This document shows positions 33,901-44,353 of a stretch of 44,353 nucleotides of DNA, piece by piece. A model generated the notes under the pieces. It was not told the DNA's origin. It saw only the letters and a program-made list of their open reading frames with translations, and searched no databases. The position numbers were made by a program, and so were the translations under genes. The DNA comes from Pelargonium nanum (lineage: Eukaryota > Streptophyta > Magnoliopsida > Geraniales > Geraniaceae). The stretch covers positions 1 through 44,353 of the forward strand of contig JAYMTF010000221.1 in NCBI GenBank assembly GCA_036897485.1, read 5' to 3'. Within the stretch, counting starts at the first letter, position 1. The number at the start of each line of letters is the position of its first letter.

Positions 33901-35114
33901 TGTTATTATTAAATTTGTGAAATTTAGTGTAATGCCCGTGTAAGGTAATTTGTGGAGATTTTGTGGAAGGAGATTGTGTAACTGTTATCAATAGTATTCG
34001 ATTTGTGATAGATATTATTAATCTATATTCGTTTCATTGGTCCTACACGATTCATTCTTACATTGCTTATGTTTGTTGTTTTAATTTTTCATTTCATTAC
34101 TATTATAAATCGTTTGTCATCGTTTTTGTTACTTGTTCGTGATTTATGTACTTTCTGTTTTCTTTTCTACGCTAGGACATCTGCCTAAACGTCGTCAGTG
34201 GGATGCGACTGCCAGAGACTGCTGGAGATCTTGCAATAGCAGCAGCAATTTGCAGCAGGCACGCATCCCGAACTAAAACAGCGTTTGGATTAGGACTTTT
34301 TGGTCTAAAAATTGGGTTTGGAATTCTTGATTCCAATCCTCGTTCTAAACTTTTAAATCCAAACGCTACCTAATATTGTTTCGCTTCTACATCCTCTCTT
34401 GGCCTCTATAATTTCAGTTTACACTAAATATGTTTTTGGTCTAAACCTATTCTGTTTTTTTCAGCTTCTTAGAGTTTCCCATTCCCAGTGGTATTGCTTT
34501 CATTGGAGAAATTGGGCTTAGTGGAGAGCTTCGCTCGGTAAGCACATTTCACCAATCAGATATAAGATTTTAGACGTCTGTAACTTTCAAAAAGTCAAAA
34601 TAGTCGTGAGTTGGTATCCAACACTTGGGACACTCAAAACATTCTTTAGATACGTGCCCGACACATTACGTATGCCCATTTTTTCCCCCTAAAATTGAAT
34701 TGATTGGACGTGTCCGACACTCTAAAACGTATTGATGAGCATGACTTTACATAGCAAATATTATTGAATGTTTGTGATTTCATTGTGTACCATTGTGTCC
34801 CGTATCCGTGTTTATGCAACATAACTCGAAGTTCATGAACTATTTTAGCTTTTTGAAAGTTCAGGAACCTCTAGTCCTTAATCCTTCCTTTACTCGACAG
34901 ATTCTATATGTACTAATTTGTTGGAAGTTTTGTAATATTGTAGGTGCCTAGAATGGATGTAAGGGTAAACTCATTGGCCCAACTGGGATACAGTAAGTGT
35001 ATTGTACCCAAATCAGTTGTGAAATCTCTGAAAGATCTGGATCGCAAGAATATGGAAATTATAGGCTGCAGCAACCTTAAACAAGTTATCAATACTGTAT
35101 TCACAAATGCATAG
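24951..35114 (+). CDS. RADA: RadA/Sms-like DNA branch-migration ATPase with giant repeat-rich N terminus, 14 exons
   Basis: Homolog of bacterial RadA/Sms, a hexameric RecA-like helicase that drives branch migration in recombination; plant versions act in organelles. Exons: 24951-28354, 28955-29010, 29446-29504, 29682-29753, 30028-30111, 30222-30329, 30500-30562, 31333-31413, 31991-32056, 32740-32895, 33807-33845, 34176-34258, 34465-34537, 34944-35114; phases agree (1504 residues). Residues 1-36 are basic and Ser-rich without acidic residues, like a mitochondrial transit peptide. Core motifs: Walker A GDPGVGKST (about 1161-1169), Walker B LLIVDS, RadA-specific KNRFG (1323-1327), and a Lon-like C-terminal domain with GEIGLSGELRS. 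Exon 1 is exceptional: a triplicated module (47-265), zinc ribbon 1 (C270-C287), a tandem repeat region (356-1000) and zinc ribbon 2 (C1055-C1072). Intron 12 has a GC donor. Bacterial RadA has only one ribbon and about 450 residues. The core looks intact. Confidence 0.93.
25089..25745 (+). repeat. Three in-frame copies of an N-terminal RadA module
   Basis: Copies start at about 25089, 25392 and 25629 (residues 47, 148, 227). Each begins DGQRTYVD, then GERIYKN and KA, then RRVEER. The first two continue to VVSMVYDPVK, TIVPTRVP and EGRKQ. The third is cut short and runs straight into the first zinc ribbon (VCPSCGAELKNPWGHCWKC). DNA identity between copies is high, so the duplication looks fairly recent. 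Confidence 0.9.
26016..27116 (+). repeat. 183-bp (61-residue) coding tandem repeats in RadA exon 1
   Basis: Unit starts (codon after EV or QV, before ENA or ESA) are at 26016, 26202, 26385, 26568, 26751 and 26934. The last five are exactly 183 bp apart and the first step is 186 bp. A unit reads SENAxCSSLPKQES, LTSGGETQM, MWSSGNVVSDLNRDKP, SESVKTSEFSVVNKSSG. Longer diverged units follow from 27282 and 27609, and a partial one after zinc ribbon 2 (28245). The repeat is Ser/Glu/Lys-rich and probably disordered. Confidence 0.92.
30712..31130. repeat. GACCCG/ACACGA-type dispersed repeat in RadA intron 7
   Basis: The stretch runs from ggggtggcaatttg to caaattgccaccctt, which are inverted relative to each other. 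The inside is rich in gggttgacacgatatgacac, aacccgaac and cacgacccg words. The inverted tips (ggtggcaattt and aaattgccacc) suggest a discrete element of about 420 bp. No frame or target duplication was identified. Confidence 0.55.
31650..31860. repeat. GACCCG-family repeat in RadA intron 8
   Basis: The segment has gagttggcaattccggtttc, gggttcggg, gaacccaacccgg and acccgaaactcac. It opens with a gagttggcaattc-like tip similar to those at 30712 and 35640, suggesting the same dispersed family. Confidence 0.45.
32333..32470. repeat. Short GGGACGGG-type repeat in RadA intron 9
   Basis: A GC-rich island (cccgccccaaacggggcacg, gggacgggactactataacc, cgccccacccgaacctgata) stands out in AT-rich intron DNA. 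It begins agggatgtcaattttaccct, again a gtcaatt-type tip like the other GACCCG-family members. Confidence 0.45.
34280..34367. mobile_element. Small MITE-like inverted repeat in RadA intron 12
   Basis: agcgtttggatt (34280-34291) is exactly inverted as aatccaaacgct (34356-34367), with further loose pairing inside. This 88-bp element lies 20 bases after the GC donor of the same intron. Confidence 0.6.
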
Positions 35115-36207
35115 ACCATCACTCTACTCGTACGTATATATGTGTATAGATATCAAAATTTTGTAGTGTACTTACATATTCGGTAATGTTAAACATGGAT
35201 CATTTCAGCTATAGTGTCTTGTTTTGTGTGTGCTTCTATTCTGAACCAACCTGTCTTTTTGTTCTCTAGTTTAGATTGTAGCCAGATAAAAGGATACAAA
35301 ATATATGAAGATATTATTCAGGTAGTGTCTTGTTTTGGATTTTCTCAGGTTTAGGTTGAAAAGGCCTAAACCCTAACCTAACCCATGTCCGGGTGCAGGG
35401 TTTGCCTAAACCCTAATTTCATTGAGGAAACTCGATCCAAAATTTTATCGGATTTATTTAATGTACCCGAACATGCAAAAATGCAAGTCGGGTTTTGGGT
35501 GCCTACAAGTTTAGGTGCGGAAAACCAAACTAAATTCCATTTCTATCAAGGAAAACTCTACCAAAAAATCAATCGATCTACTTAATGTATCCTGAAGTGA
35601 ACACACAAAAATATAGGTCAGGTTTCGGGTACGCATAGGTTTGTGCCTGAATTGACAACTCTAAACAGAACAATCACCGATAGGCGATAGCTAGGTGGTC
35701 TAGAGATGACAATTCAATTATCAGTTAAGGGTCGGGGGTTTTTAGTTTAGGTTGAACAGTCCTAATTGAAACTCAATTAACAAGAGGCGCAGGCTGCGGG
35801 TCGGGTTGCAAAGGAAGTGTGTGGGTTACCCAGTCCCGCATTCCCCCAAGAAAAACCCGACTCCAAAACAAATCAAACGTATTTTATGCAAACCGAACTA
35901 AAAAAACAAGTGTATCAGCTCTTGCTATTCAATCGTATTCTACCAAATACTTTGCTTATATATTGTCAAGCACTTGTATGTTTTACATCATTTATAATAC
36001 AAATTCAGACTGTAATGTACAAACTACAAAGGTCTCCTGTGCAGCTGCTTTATGAGCATGCACAAGAAACCAGCTAAACTAGCCATTTCACACCTAACCA
36101 TGGAAATAGCTTCCACTTTCAGGGTTCAAAACAGGTTGTGAAGAGACCGAAAAAACGAACAGAAAGCAGCAAAACATAGTGACAATAACCAATATAACAA
36201 TGTTTAT
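35115..36207. other. Convergent intergenic region between RadA and PFK
   Basis: Begins with the RadA 3'UTR and ends with the PFK 3'UTR. The middle (about 35345-35860) is made of GACCCG-family repeats, for example ggtcgggttgcaaaggaag and gggttaccc words, with three or more diverged segments. No exon is supportable. Confidence 0.5.
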
Positions 36208-39200
36208 TTAGACATTGTTACCTGTTGGTTTTGTATGCGGCTCTTCCTCTCCCTTGTCCTCCATGATATCCTTGTGGTTCAGGAAGCTCGGCTGATTGGT
36301 TGAAGATAGGAGCCTCGCCCACATCCTGTCGGTTATCACAACCTTGTTCTGCTTCTCGATCACTCGCTGCACATTACGATTCAGATGTTGTTCAATTTAC
36401 ATGTTTCGGGTTATTATATGTTTCGGGAAATCATTGAGCTTACTTTGAAAGGTATGTAAGCATGTCTTCCATTGACAGGGCCAACTGTGAAGCCTGTGTA
36501 GCCTGCCATGGCACCGTGAATGGTACTGTGAGCAAGAAGTGTGCAGTATACGTTATCAGATGCATTGCTTGGAATAGCTCGGATCATGTAAGTCGGATCT
36601 GCCAGAGAAGAGAACAATGGTTAGTTCGGGAAATCAAAATGTTCGATTTTCGTCCCCCAACTATCCATTTTGTTTCGAATTAGTATTCATATTGTTTCAA
36701 TTTGGCCTGCAAACTATGCTACCGGTGTTGTCAAATTAGGCTGACTCGACAATTTTTCTGAAATTTTTTGTTGTCGTGGAGAACACGTGTTGCTTAAGTT
36801 AGCTAAATTTACTGATAGGATCAATTTGGCCCTTAAGTATACAATTTTGCTCCAAAACGGTCTAATCTATAAATTTAGATAACTTAAGCACGTCTCAACC
36901 TAATTTGATGCTAATGTTACTGTCTAAACTAGTTCGAAGCAAAATAGCATAGTTAGAGACCAAATGATAGCAATACAGATAATTTGGAACACAAATCAGA
37001 TCGGATACCAATTCAGAACAAAAATGGAACATTTTCCGACAAAGAAATAACCAATTTCATTGAAGATGCAAACTAACCAATGTATTTGAGGTTTATGTCC
37101 ATCTTTTGCCGTTTTTTGAAATGATCCTACAAAAGCAAGAATTGCACCTGAGAATCAAATTATCGGTAGAAAACTGAAATTCTCTTGGAGAAACATTAGG
37201 ATTGTCCAAAAGTAAATTATGCAAAAGGCTCGGCATAAATTGAATAATGTGTCAAATGCATATATGCTCCACTTTAACTTTTTGGATGCTGAGTTATGAT
37301 TTGATAAATGCTCACATGAAGCAGACAAGAAAGCTATTGTAAAAATTATTCCAGTTCATATATACCTTTATCTTCTGAGATATCCATAGACCGACGTCTT
37401 GGAGTAGCTTGTTCCCCGAAGCATCGTGCTGGTTTGTGTTCTGCATACTTTCAGATAACAACTCTTGTCCCGCACCTTCTGCTATTACAATAACCATGTG
37501 CCCGTGTTCTTTGAGTCTTTTCTCTATGTATTCGAAAAGTCCACCGGGCCCTTCTAGGTAAAACGGTAATTCTGGGATCAAGCAACAGTCCACATCTCGG
37601 CTGGCAAGAGTCGCGTACATGGCTATGAATCCTGCACAAGAATACCACATCAGTTTCTAAGAAATCGCCTAGTTCAGGAGACGATACAAAATAACTAGAC
37701 AGTTACCACTATGGCGCCCCATTAACTTGACAAGACCAATACAATTTTCGAAGCTCTCAGATTCTACATGAGCTGCATTGATAGCACGTTGGGCCTCCTC
37801 AACAGCAGAGTCAAAACCGAAGGACTTGTCTATAATCTGAATCAGATGCAAGCATGATGTTCAATGAGAAAGTTTACAAAACTTCGTTTTAAGACGTGAT
37901 TGTAGCTAAATGCCTAAATACTATACCGGGATGTCATTATCTATGGTTTTGGGAATTCCAGCCACTACAACTTTGAGGCCGCGCCTTCTAATTTCCTACA
38001 TAATATATAGAGCCGCATAAGTAACTTCATTTCTACAATACCAAGTTTTGCGAGGTTTTATGTTTGCAACATTACCTCAAAAATCACTGAAGCCCCTTTC
38101 TGGGTTCCATCTCCTCCAATGATGTAAACCTGAGATGTGAAAGTCAATTATTCCAGATTCACAAACAGAAACAATCATATGCGGTGAAGTCTTAGTACAT
38201 AAACCGTAAGGAGCAACAAGAAGTACCTGATTAATACCCCTGTCCTGAATACTATCAACAATCTTTGAGGTATCGTGTCCTCCTCGTGATGTGCCTAGAA
38301 TTGTACCACCGCGTTTATGGACATCATTCACAACCTTCGGTGTTAGAGGAATTGTATTTCGGGCGTAAAAACCTCTGTATCCTCCCTAAATGCATAAACT
38401 CATCAGTTTATGCAGTTAACTAAATGTACAATTCTGAAACTTTTTTAAGCTAAGACTGTCATGAGTGAGGCACAGAACAAACTTAGCAAGAAGCTGCACA
38501 ACTCGATAACTATGATAAATGCATATAATTATATTGATAAGTGATAACACCACATATAAAACTTAGAAAGAGGCAGCAAAACTCACATATAATTACCTCT
38601 ATTCCAATTACTTTGTAGACACTACAGAACAGACTTAGTAATAAGCTGCAAATCTCGATAAATATGATAAACTCGTGTGATTACCTCAATTCCAATTACT
38701 TTGTTGACACCATACATATGGTGTAAGCCGCATACAATTTCACGAATCACAGTATTCAGACCCGGGCATAGACCGCCACATGTTACAATACACGCTCTCA
38801 CTTCATCAGACTCAAAATAGACCTGAGAAACATCCAACCAGGTTTGCCATTTTTCTCAGTTGAACAGATCAAAAAAAGTCATGAAACTAAAGCAACTATG
38901 CGTATTTAACTTGAAGCCAACCTTCTGACGAGGTCCAGCTCTTCGAAAATGTGTCCCTCTTGGACTGTTTTTGTGCACAACAATCTAAAAAAACAACCAA
39001 AAATTAGAACCAGAACTATGCAGGTTATGATCGGTTGATTATCGTACTCATACAATTGCAATCAGTTCAATTTATACACTAAAATCACAGCAAGACCTTT
39101 AACATGATTAACAAGAACAGTTCATAGATATCTGAGGATTTGTCAATGGAATTGGTATTGGAATGTAAATAAGCAAATACTAAAAATTACTTACCTTTTG

Positions 39201-40517
39201 TGCAACTGTATCATCCTCATTCACAAAGTACTGCCTGATAATTTAGTGAAACAGAAAATCATTTCCATTACATATATTGCCAATTTCATGAATCGAAACT
39301 AAACTACTGAAAAAAATAAGAGCCTTACTTAACAACTGAATATGAAGAATTGTCTTGCAATGGATTTGGATAAGCCTGCAAGATAAGAAGAATTGTGAAA
39401 ATCAGAAAGATTCAGAACAATAGTTATAATTATATATATAAAGCAAAAACATATATTTAATAATTCATACACTTTTCCCTTTTTGCTACGAACACAGTGA
39501 ATATATAATTATATAATCTTGCACTCTTTTTGTCTAATAATTCAATAATAATACTCCTAAGCTACTCAGCTTTGGTAGAAATCAGAGAAAATTTGAATCT
39601 ATAAAAACAGAAAATCAATTTTCCTTTTCCTAGCTTTTCTCGGCAACCAAACAGAAAATTAAGGAGCAAACAGTGAAACCAAGACCAAAACAGAGTGAAA
39701 TATCGTGCACTTTCCTCTTTTAGTCAAATAATTCAACAATAATATTATAATAGAATACTATACGGTTTGATTTGTTACGTCAAAACCGCCAAAACTTCCT
39801 GAACAATCAGTTTTCCTTTCCCTCGCTTTTCTCGGCAACCAAACAGAAAATTAGAGAGCAAATAGTGAAACCAAAGCATAGCAAAATGTCCTGAGCTGTG
39901 TACAAGAAGATCGGAGATGATATATATGTATATATATTTGTATAATACAGTACGGTTTATATAGTTATGGCAAAACCGCCAAAATTTGTAGAACAATCAA
40001 TTTTCCTTTCCCTCGCTTTTCTCTGCAACCAAACAGAAAATTAGAGACCAAACAGTGAAAACAAAACAGAGCGAAAAGTCCTGAGCTCTGTACAAGGAGG
40101 AGATCAGAGGTTTTGTATATATGTGCACTACTGTACGGTTTAATTTGTTATGGCAACACCGCCATAACTTCTGGAACAATCAACTTTCCTTTCCCTCGCT
40201 TTTCTTGGCAACCAAACAGAAAATTAGAGAGCGAACAGTGAATTAAAAAGCAGAGTGAAAGGTCCTGAGCAGCGTACATGGAGATCGGAGATGTAATCAG
40301 ACAGGTGAGGCACATCTTCGAGAACGTAACCACCGTCTCCGGCGACGATTTTGGTCGCCGAAACTTCAGTTTTGCCATTGGAGGATTCTCTGGCGACAGT
40401 GGAATGGTTCGGAGTCGGATTTTTGGAGTTTCCGGTGAAGTTGCGGCGGTTATCGGCGGTGGCGGGATCGGGAGTGCCGTTCCGGGAAGAAGCCATCACG
40501 GTGTAGGTGGGGTCCAT
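36208..40517 (-). CDS. PFK: ATP-dependent 6-phosphofructokinase (plant group), 13 exons
   Basis: Phosphorylates fructose 6-phosphate to fructose 1,6-bisphosphate, the committed step of glycolysis; no plastid transit peptide is obvious, so cytosolic is likely. Exons: 40517-40278, 39375-39329, 39234-39195, 38984-38922, 38822-38685, 38385-38227, 38129-38076, 37995-37927, 37836-37707, 37631-37366, 37126-37078, 36598-36444, 36366-36208; phases agree and give 522 residues, the normal plant PFK length. Motifs: [15 protein letters not shown] near 67, GGLCPGLN (146-153), GGDGTQKGA (234-242, the ATP-type loop), PKTIDNDIP (262-270, catalytic Asp), MGRHSG (309-314), PELPF with EGPGG, and near the C terminus [18 protein letters not shown]. 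The Gly in GGDGT with a Lys in PKTIDND is the combination known for plant ATP-PFKs. Exon-edge duplications occur in introns 1 and 5, and a foldback element sits in intron 11. Confidence 0.95.
36665..37027. mobile_element. Foldback element in PFK intron 11
   Basis: Two arms of roughly 150 bases are inverted copies with substitutions and small gaps. Outer match: ccattttgtttcgaattagt against the reverse complement of caaaaatgg and its left neighbours. Middle match: caaactatgct and caaattaggctgactc against agcatagttag and caacctaatttg. Inner match: gcttaagttagctaaattta (36792-36811) against taaatttagataacttaagc (36870-36889). The loop is about 58 bases. It has no coding capacity. Confidence 0.75.
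38481..38640. repeat. Tandem copies in PFK intron 5, including a copy of the exon 5 end
   Basis: A word like acttagcaagaagctgcaca recurs at about 38481, 38561 and 38633. The middle copy is followed by attacctctattccaattac and tttgtagaca (38592-38620), nearly identical to attacctcaattccaattac and tttgttgaca (38680-38709). The latter is the true exon 5 end with its donor (minus strand). The intron thus holds a spare exon edge with an intact GAG/GTAAT donor. Confidence 0.75.
39619..40294. repeat. Four tandem copies (about 183-192 bp) in PFK intron 1 reaching the exon 1 end
   Basis: The marker ttttcctttccctcgctttt or a close variant occurs at 39619, 39811, 40001 and 40184, each followed by caaccaaacagaaaatta. 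The last three copies contain gtcctgagct-type words (39888, 40078, 40262) followed by a gtacaagaagatcggaga-like sequence. In the rightmost copy this segment is the true exon 1 end and donor of the PFK gene, so the other copies carry decayed versions of it. Confidence 0.85.
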
Positions 40518-43500
40518 GGAGCGCTATGGGCGTGAGAGTACTGAGAAGAGAGCGTGGTGGGGACGTGTATTTGTAGGCCGTTGATTTTATTTTCACGAGC
40601 TGATGATGGGACATTGCAGGCGGAGCTGACGTCACTTATGGTAGTTTTTTTTACTTTTTAAAATACATAAATGGTATCTTTCATGGAGATGATGGCACTA
40701 GAGAAGCATGAGTCATGAAGCATGAAATTGTAGTATGGCAATTCGAGTTTTGAATCAAAGTTCTTTGAGCTCATATTGAGAATGTTTAATCCAAACTCGA
40801 CACGAAAGGGTGTAGTTTAGAGTGAAAATTTGGATCTGATGAATTTGTGTGTGCTCAGGAATTTGATATACATTATTCCAAGTTTTGGTCTCGTCGTTTT
40901 TCGAGTCCAACAAACATGTATGAATCTGCATATTTTATCAATAAAATTCAAATTTTGTTATGAAAAACGCAACCCGGTGCCTTTCGGTTTTCGGTTTTTT
41001 TTTTTTATAAGCAATCGGTACCTTTTATATTATAACCAAAATGGCTTAATAAAAGTACAAAGAGAGCACTAGAACATGTCCCTAACCTACCAAGCAAGAG
41101 GCGGGATCCAAGTTCCAAGCCGAAATGAAAAAAGACACATGGAAATTAGAAAGTAAGCAATTACATAGAGAGAAGCAGAAGCTTTTGATCCTAACTATCG
41201 TATCAGCAACACTAGGAAACTCGTGACGGAAGATAAGACCATTGCGGGCCAGTCATAAGTACCAAAGGACGACCAAGCAGGTGGCGTCCCACATCGTCCG
41301 ACTAGCTTTGCAACCATTCGGTTTTCGGTTTGGATTAGGCTTTTTGAACCCGAATTGATAGCTCTAACTACGGTCTGACAATGCGGAGCACGATGCTAAA
41401 CGAATTGGATAAAAAGACACACGTATGTTTATCGGACAATTTTGTTATTCTTAACATGACTCGACACTTAGTGAAAATTGTTAAGACCGATAAAATGTTA
41501 CAAAATACAAACATGTGCGGGTTTTTTTACCCTACTTTAGGCATACAATTTACAATCCGAATTGCAAGGTGAGGGTTGCAAGATTCATATCAAGTTTCGA
41601 ACTTTACACGTGACAAAATCCGACTAAAAAATTGACCAGGTCGATTTCAATTCAATTCGGGCTCGGTTAAATACGAATCAAGCTAAGAATGTTCACAAGT
41701 TCATATCCAAACCATCAAGTCTAGCATGCGTGGATTATTTTATTTTTTTTCTATATTATAAATATGTTAGAAAATCAAATAATGAAAAACATTACATTTA
41801 TATTTGACCTTGAGTCAATAATTCTCTGATGCATAGTTTTGTATGATTAGATCATCTTGATTATTTTATTTTTATGGATTGAACTTTAAATTGTGTATGT
41901 TTACTTTCTCACACATAAGAAAATAAGAACTTATACATTATAGTCAAACAAGAAAATTAAATGTTGGAATTTTAAGTTGACATTTAACATAAAAAAGATG
42001 CGATGTTTAAAGGCAGTTGAAGATTTGAATCTTAGCACTGTTTAAAGAGTTTGTCTGGTTGAAATATTGCCATATATCTACAATAAATAGTTCCACAAAT
42101 GAATTTTCTTCTTCAATAATTGATTTTTTAAATATATTTGTTTTGACATTTGTTTGTGATATCAAAATTATTTCATTTTTTTGCACTTTAATTGGTTAAA
42201 ATTATTGGTTTTACTTATTAATTTCTTTTAGTCATGAGTCATGCATGCATTATTCATATAATATAGTAGAAAAGTATAAGAGCATATTCTCCCATGAAAA
42301 TATACCTATGGGAATAGTCTAAGAATCTTCTTGCAATACTATTATTTACTTTACAAAAGAGAGCATGGTATTTTGTTTAAGTATCTACAAATATTAAGAA
42401 TAATGCTTAATTTTTTCTTCTTACAAAGATTAAATAATTTATAAGTATCCTCCATATTTTGTTGTTGTGGAAATCTACACGCTAAATTTAGCGTAAAAGA
42501 TGGTATATAATTCACGCTGTCAAATTTTAACATAATTGCATTTCGTGAAACTAGAATTCAAGACCTTATGTTAAATTTTAACGATTATTATCAATTGATC
42601 CACTCGCTCGGTTTTCTTATTAATTTTTTTTATGATATTCTATTAAATATCTTCGTTCCAATGATTGAATCTACGAATTTTATGTCACAAATTCACCGAA
42701 ATAAATTCGAGTGAAATGTTATTACTTTCATCGCAATCACTTCAAGAATATGTGATTGATTATTGATTGTCTTATTTAAAATGATTGTATATGATAGTGA
42801 TATAATATAATAGTAACACAAAATGTTTACAAAAATAAAATGATGGAAAATTTGGAAAACGAAATTTGTATTGTTTTTTATATTAGCAATAAATGAAAGT
42901 TGTCACTAGCTACCCGTGCATGTTTTGTAACTCAACCTAAAAGTCAATTCATATTTAAATTTCAGTTACAATAATTTAACTCTTTTAGGTTTGGTTCCAA
43001 CCTAAAAGATGAAGGTTTTAGGTTTAGCCTCACCTAACAATGTCATGCCAACTATATAGAGAGCTTATCATATTTTTTAATAATATAAACATATAACAAT
43101 TATCGAAATGGTTCATAGAAAGAAAAGAAAATTATTAAAAATATTGATGATCTACAAAACTTTATTAGTACTTTGGTCACTGATAAGACGACATGTATGA
43201 CGGATAAAAATTATATGTACAGGTGATGCTTCGTGTTAATTACCAAGTTCAGACTAAAATGAGAAAAAAAATCTTCGATAAAAGAAATCGCCAAAACACA
43301 GAGATGGATAACACAACTCTAACTAAAAGGACAACGAGTAATGCAAGATATGGCCCACGGATACGGGTGCACACGCCATTGGAGAGGTTCAAGCTAAACT
43401 TTTTTTTTTGTATAGGCTTCCCCTTCTCTTTATATATATTCAACGTTAAAAATAAATGACGGGTGATTATTAGATGAACGTTTAATATGAGAAAATATAG

Positions 43501-44353
43501 GCATTTTAACAAACTATATATTTAATTGAGTGAATGTAGTTTAACGTTATATTTTTATGTATCATATGTCGATGGCCTTTCTCCCGACACGGTCATATCT
43601 TCGTTTTCTTAGTATTGTTAATTAGTCATCGTCGCAACTCGGGACCTCGTCGACATGTCAAGGTGGAAAATTGCGATTGAGATGGGGATTTCAGACCATA
43701 TGGAGTATTGTGGCTTGATGTTCATATTGAGCCTTGTCTTGATCAACAGCTCGACACATTTTCACAAACAACACTAACACATAAAACAAACAAGTATTGG
43801 TTCTTGTCAAATAATGTTTTTGCCGACTTGCATGTTTTGCCCGCAATTCGGGCTCGTGAACTTTCAATTGTTTCTAATGTTATTGGAAAAAATTCGAGTT
43901 CATACTTGGTCTGATTTATGTGATGCGAGATATGATTAATTACGTGACTGTCAAGAAATATAACACGTCGATTTTTTAATGGTCGGAACTAGGGTTGTAG
44001 GCGGGGATAATGCTTTGGGGGAAATTTTTCTTCTCCCCCCCGCTCGTGGCGGTTTCTATATTTGTAAATTGTTGGCCATCCATTCATAGATAAATTTTGG
44101 CGGGTTTTTCATTTGCAAGTAGCGGGCAATTTATTGGTTTATCCGTTATTTGCCCGCAATTGTGGGCTGAGGCCCAAATTGAAAAAATTGCAGAAATTTA
44201 TATTTTCTTTGATAATCAAAGCCCATTGAGTGGATGATTTTGGTTGCTTTAATTGGTCCTGTAGTTTATTTATTTTTAAGGGGATATTGTAGTCAGACCC
44301 CTTGTACTTGTTCAAACAATTGAAATGGCCCTCAAGTAGTTTTTGCTACAAGT
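40518..44353. other. Right intergenic region upstream of PFK
   Basis: The first 120 bases are the PFK leader and promoter. The rest, about 3.7 kb, has no supportable gene. At 40990-41300 the minus strand ends in an A-rich run after attgcttat, reminiscent of the 3' tail of a LINE, but no reverse-transcriptase sequence is visible. GACCCG-family words occur at 41320-41680. From 41740 to 43500 the DNA is very AT-rich. At 43980-44170 a more GC-rich stretch (gtaggcggggataatg, tatttgcccgcaattgtggg) looks like another dispersed repeat. Open frames at 43223-43914 show no family resemblance. Confidence 0.5.

Noticed and set aside
39775-40378. Three similar minus-strand frames (GCxEKRGKGK-type) as a small gene family
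   Set aside because: They are shadows of the tandem DNA repeat in PFK intron 1 and have no splice or start context.
40990-41300. LINE 3' end on the minus strand
   Set aside because: Only an A-rich tail-like run is seen; no reverse-transcriptase or endonuclease sequence and no target duplication could be found, so it is mentioned only as a possibility.
43223-43914. Open frames near the right edge as genes
   Set aside because: AT-rich, no recognisable domain, no splice sites that extend them, no promoter-like context.

Overview
The window is nuclear DNA of a flowering plant, most likely a eudicot. Genes are split into short exons by AT-rich introns with GT-AG borders. Intergenic DNA is AT-rich and carries MITEs, retrotransposon fragments and dispersed repeats. 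All protein families found are plant types. I cannot name the species. No RNA gene, CRISPR array, operon or prokaryotic feature was seen.

Six protein-coding genes can be reconstructed with consistent splice phases. From left to right they are: (1) a malectin-like/LRR receptor kinase (+, 638-8112), missing only its first exon at the left side; (2) a GDSL esterase/lipase (+, 11280-13805), complete; (3) a poly(A)-binding protein with four RRMs and an MLLE domain (-, 17513-14140), complete; (4) a CHUP1/AR791-like actin-associated coiled-coil protein (-, 21297-18838), with a 5'UTR intron reaching to about 22.7 kb; (5) an organellar-type RadA/Sms branch-migration ATPase (+, 24951-35114) with a very large repeat-rich N-terminal exon; (6) an ATP-dependent 6-phosphofructokinase (-, 40517-36208), complete. 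Genes 2 and 3 converge, as do 5 and 6; genes 4 and 5 diverge across about 2.1 kb. The genes do not form a functional cluster: signalling, lipid hydrolysis, mRNA metabolism, chloroplast/actin function, organelle DNA recombination and glycolysis simply lie side by side.

The most unusual object is the RadA gene. Its first exon is a single open frame of about 3.4 kb. It encodes a presumptive transit peptide, a triplicated N-terminal module, a RadA-type zinc ribbon (C270/C273/C284/C287), a run of tandem units (five consecutive unit starts spaced exactly 183 bp = 61 codons), longer diverged units, and a second RadA-type zinc ribbon (C1055/C1058/C1069/C1072) with identical cysteine spacing. Only after that comes the conserved RecA-like core with Walker A and KNRFG motifs. 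The predicted protein is about 1504 residues, where bacterial RadA has roughly 450. One intron of this gene uses a GC-AG border.

The second theme is duplication of short segments inside introns, sometimes copying an exon edge with its splice donor. This is seen in an LRR exon of the receptor kinase and at the ends of PFK exons 1 and 5. There are also diverged tandem arrays in a receptor-kinase intron and in the 5'UTR intron of the CHUP1-like gene. Several MITEs, a long foldback element, and fragments of a TRIM-like LTR element carrying a tRNA-Met-type primer-binding motif sit in introns.
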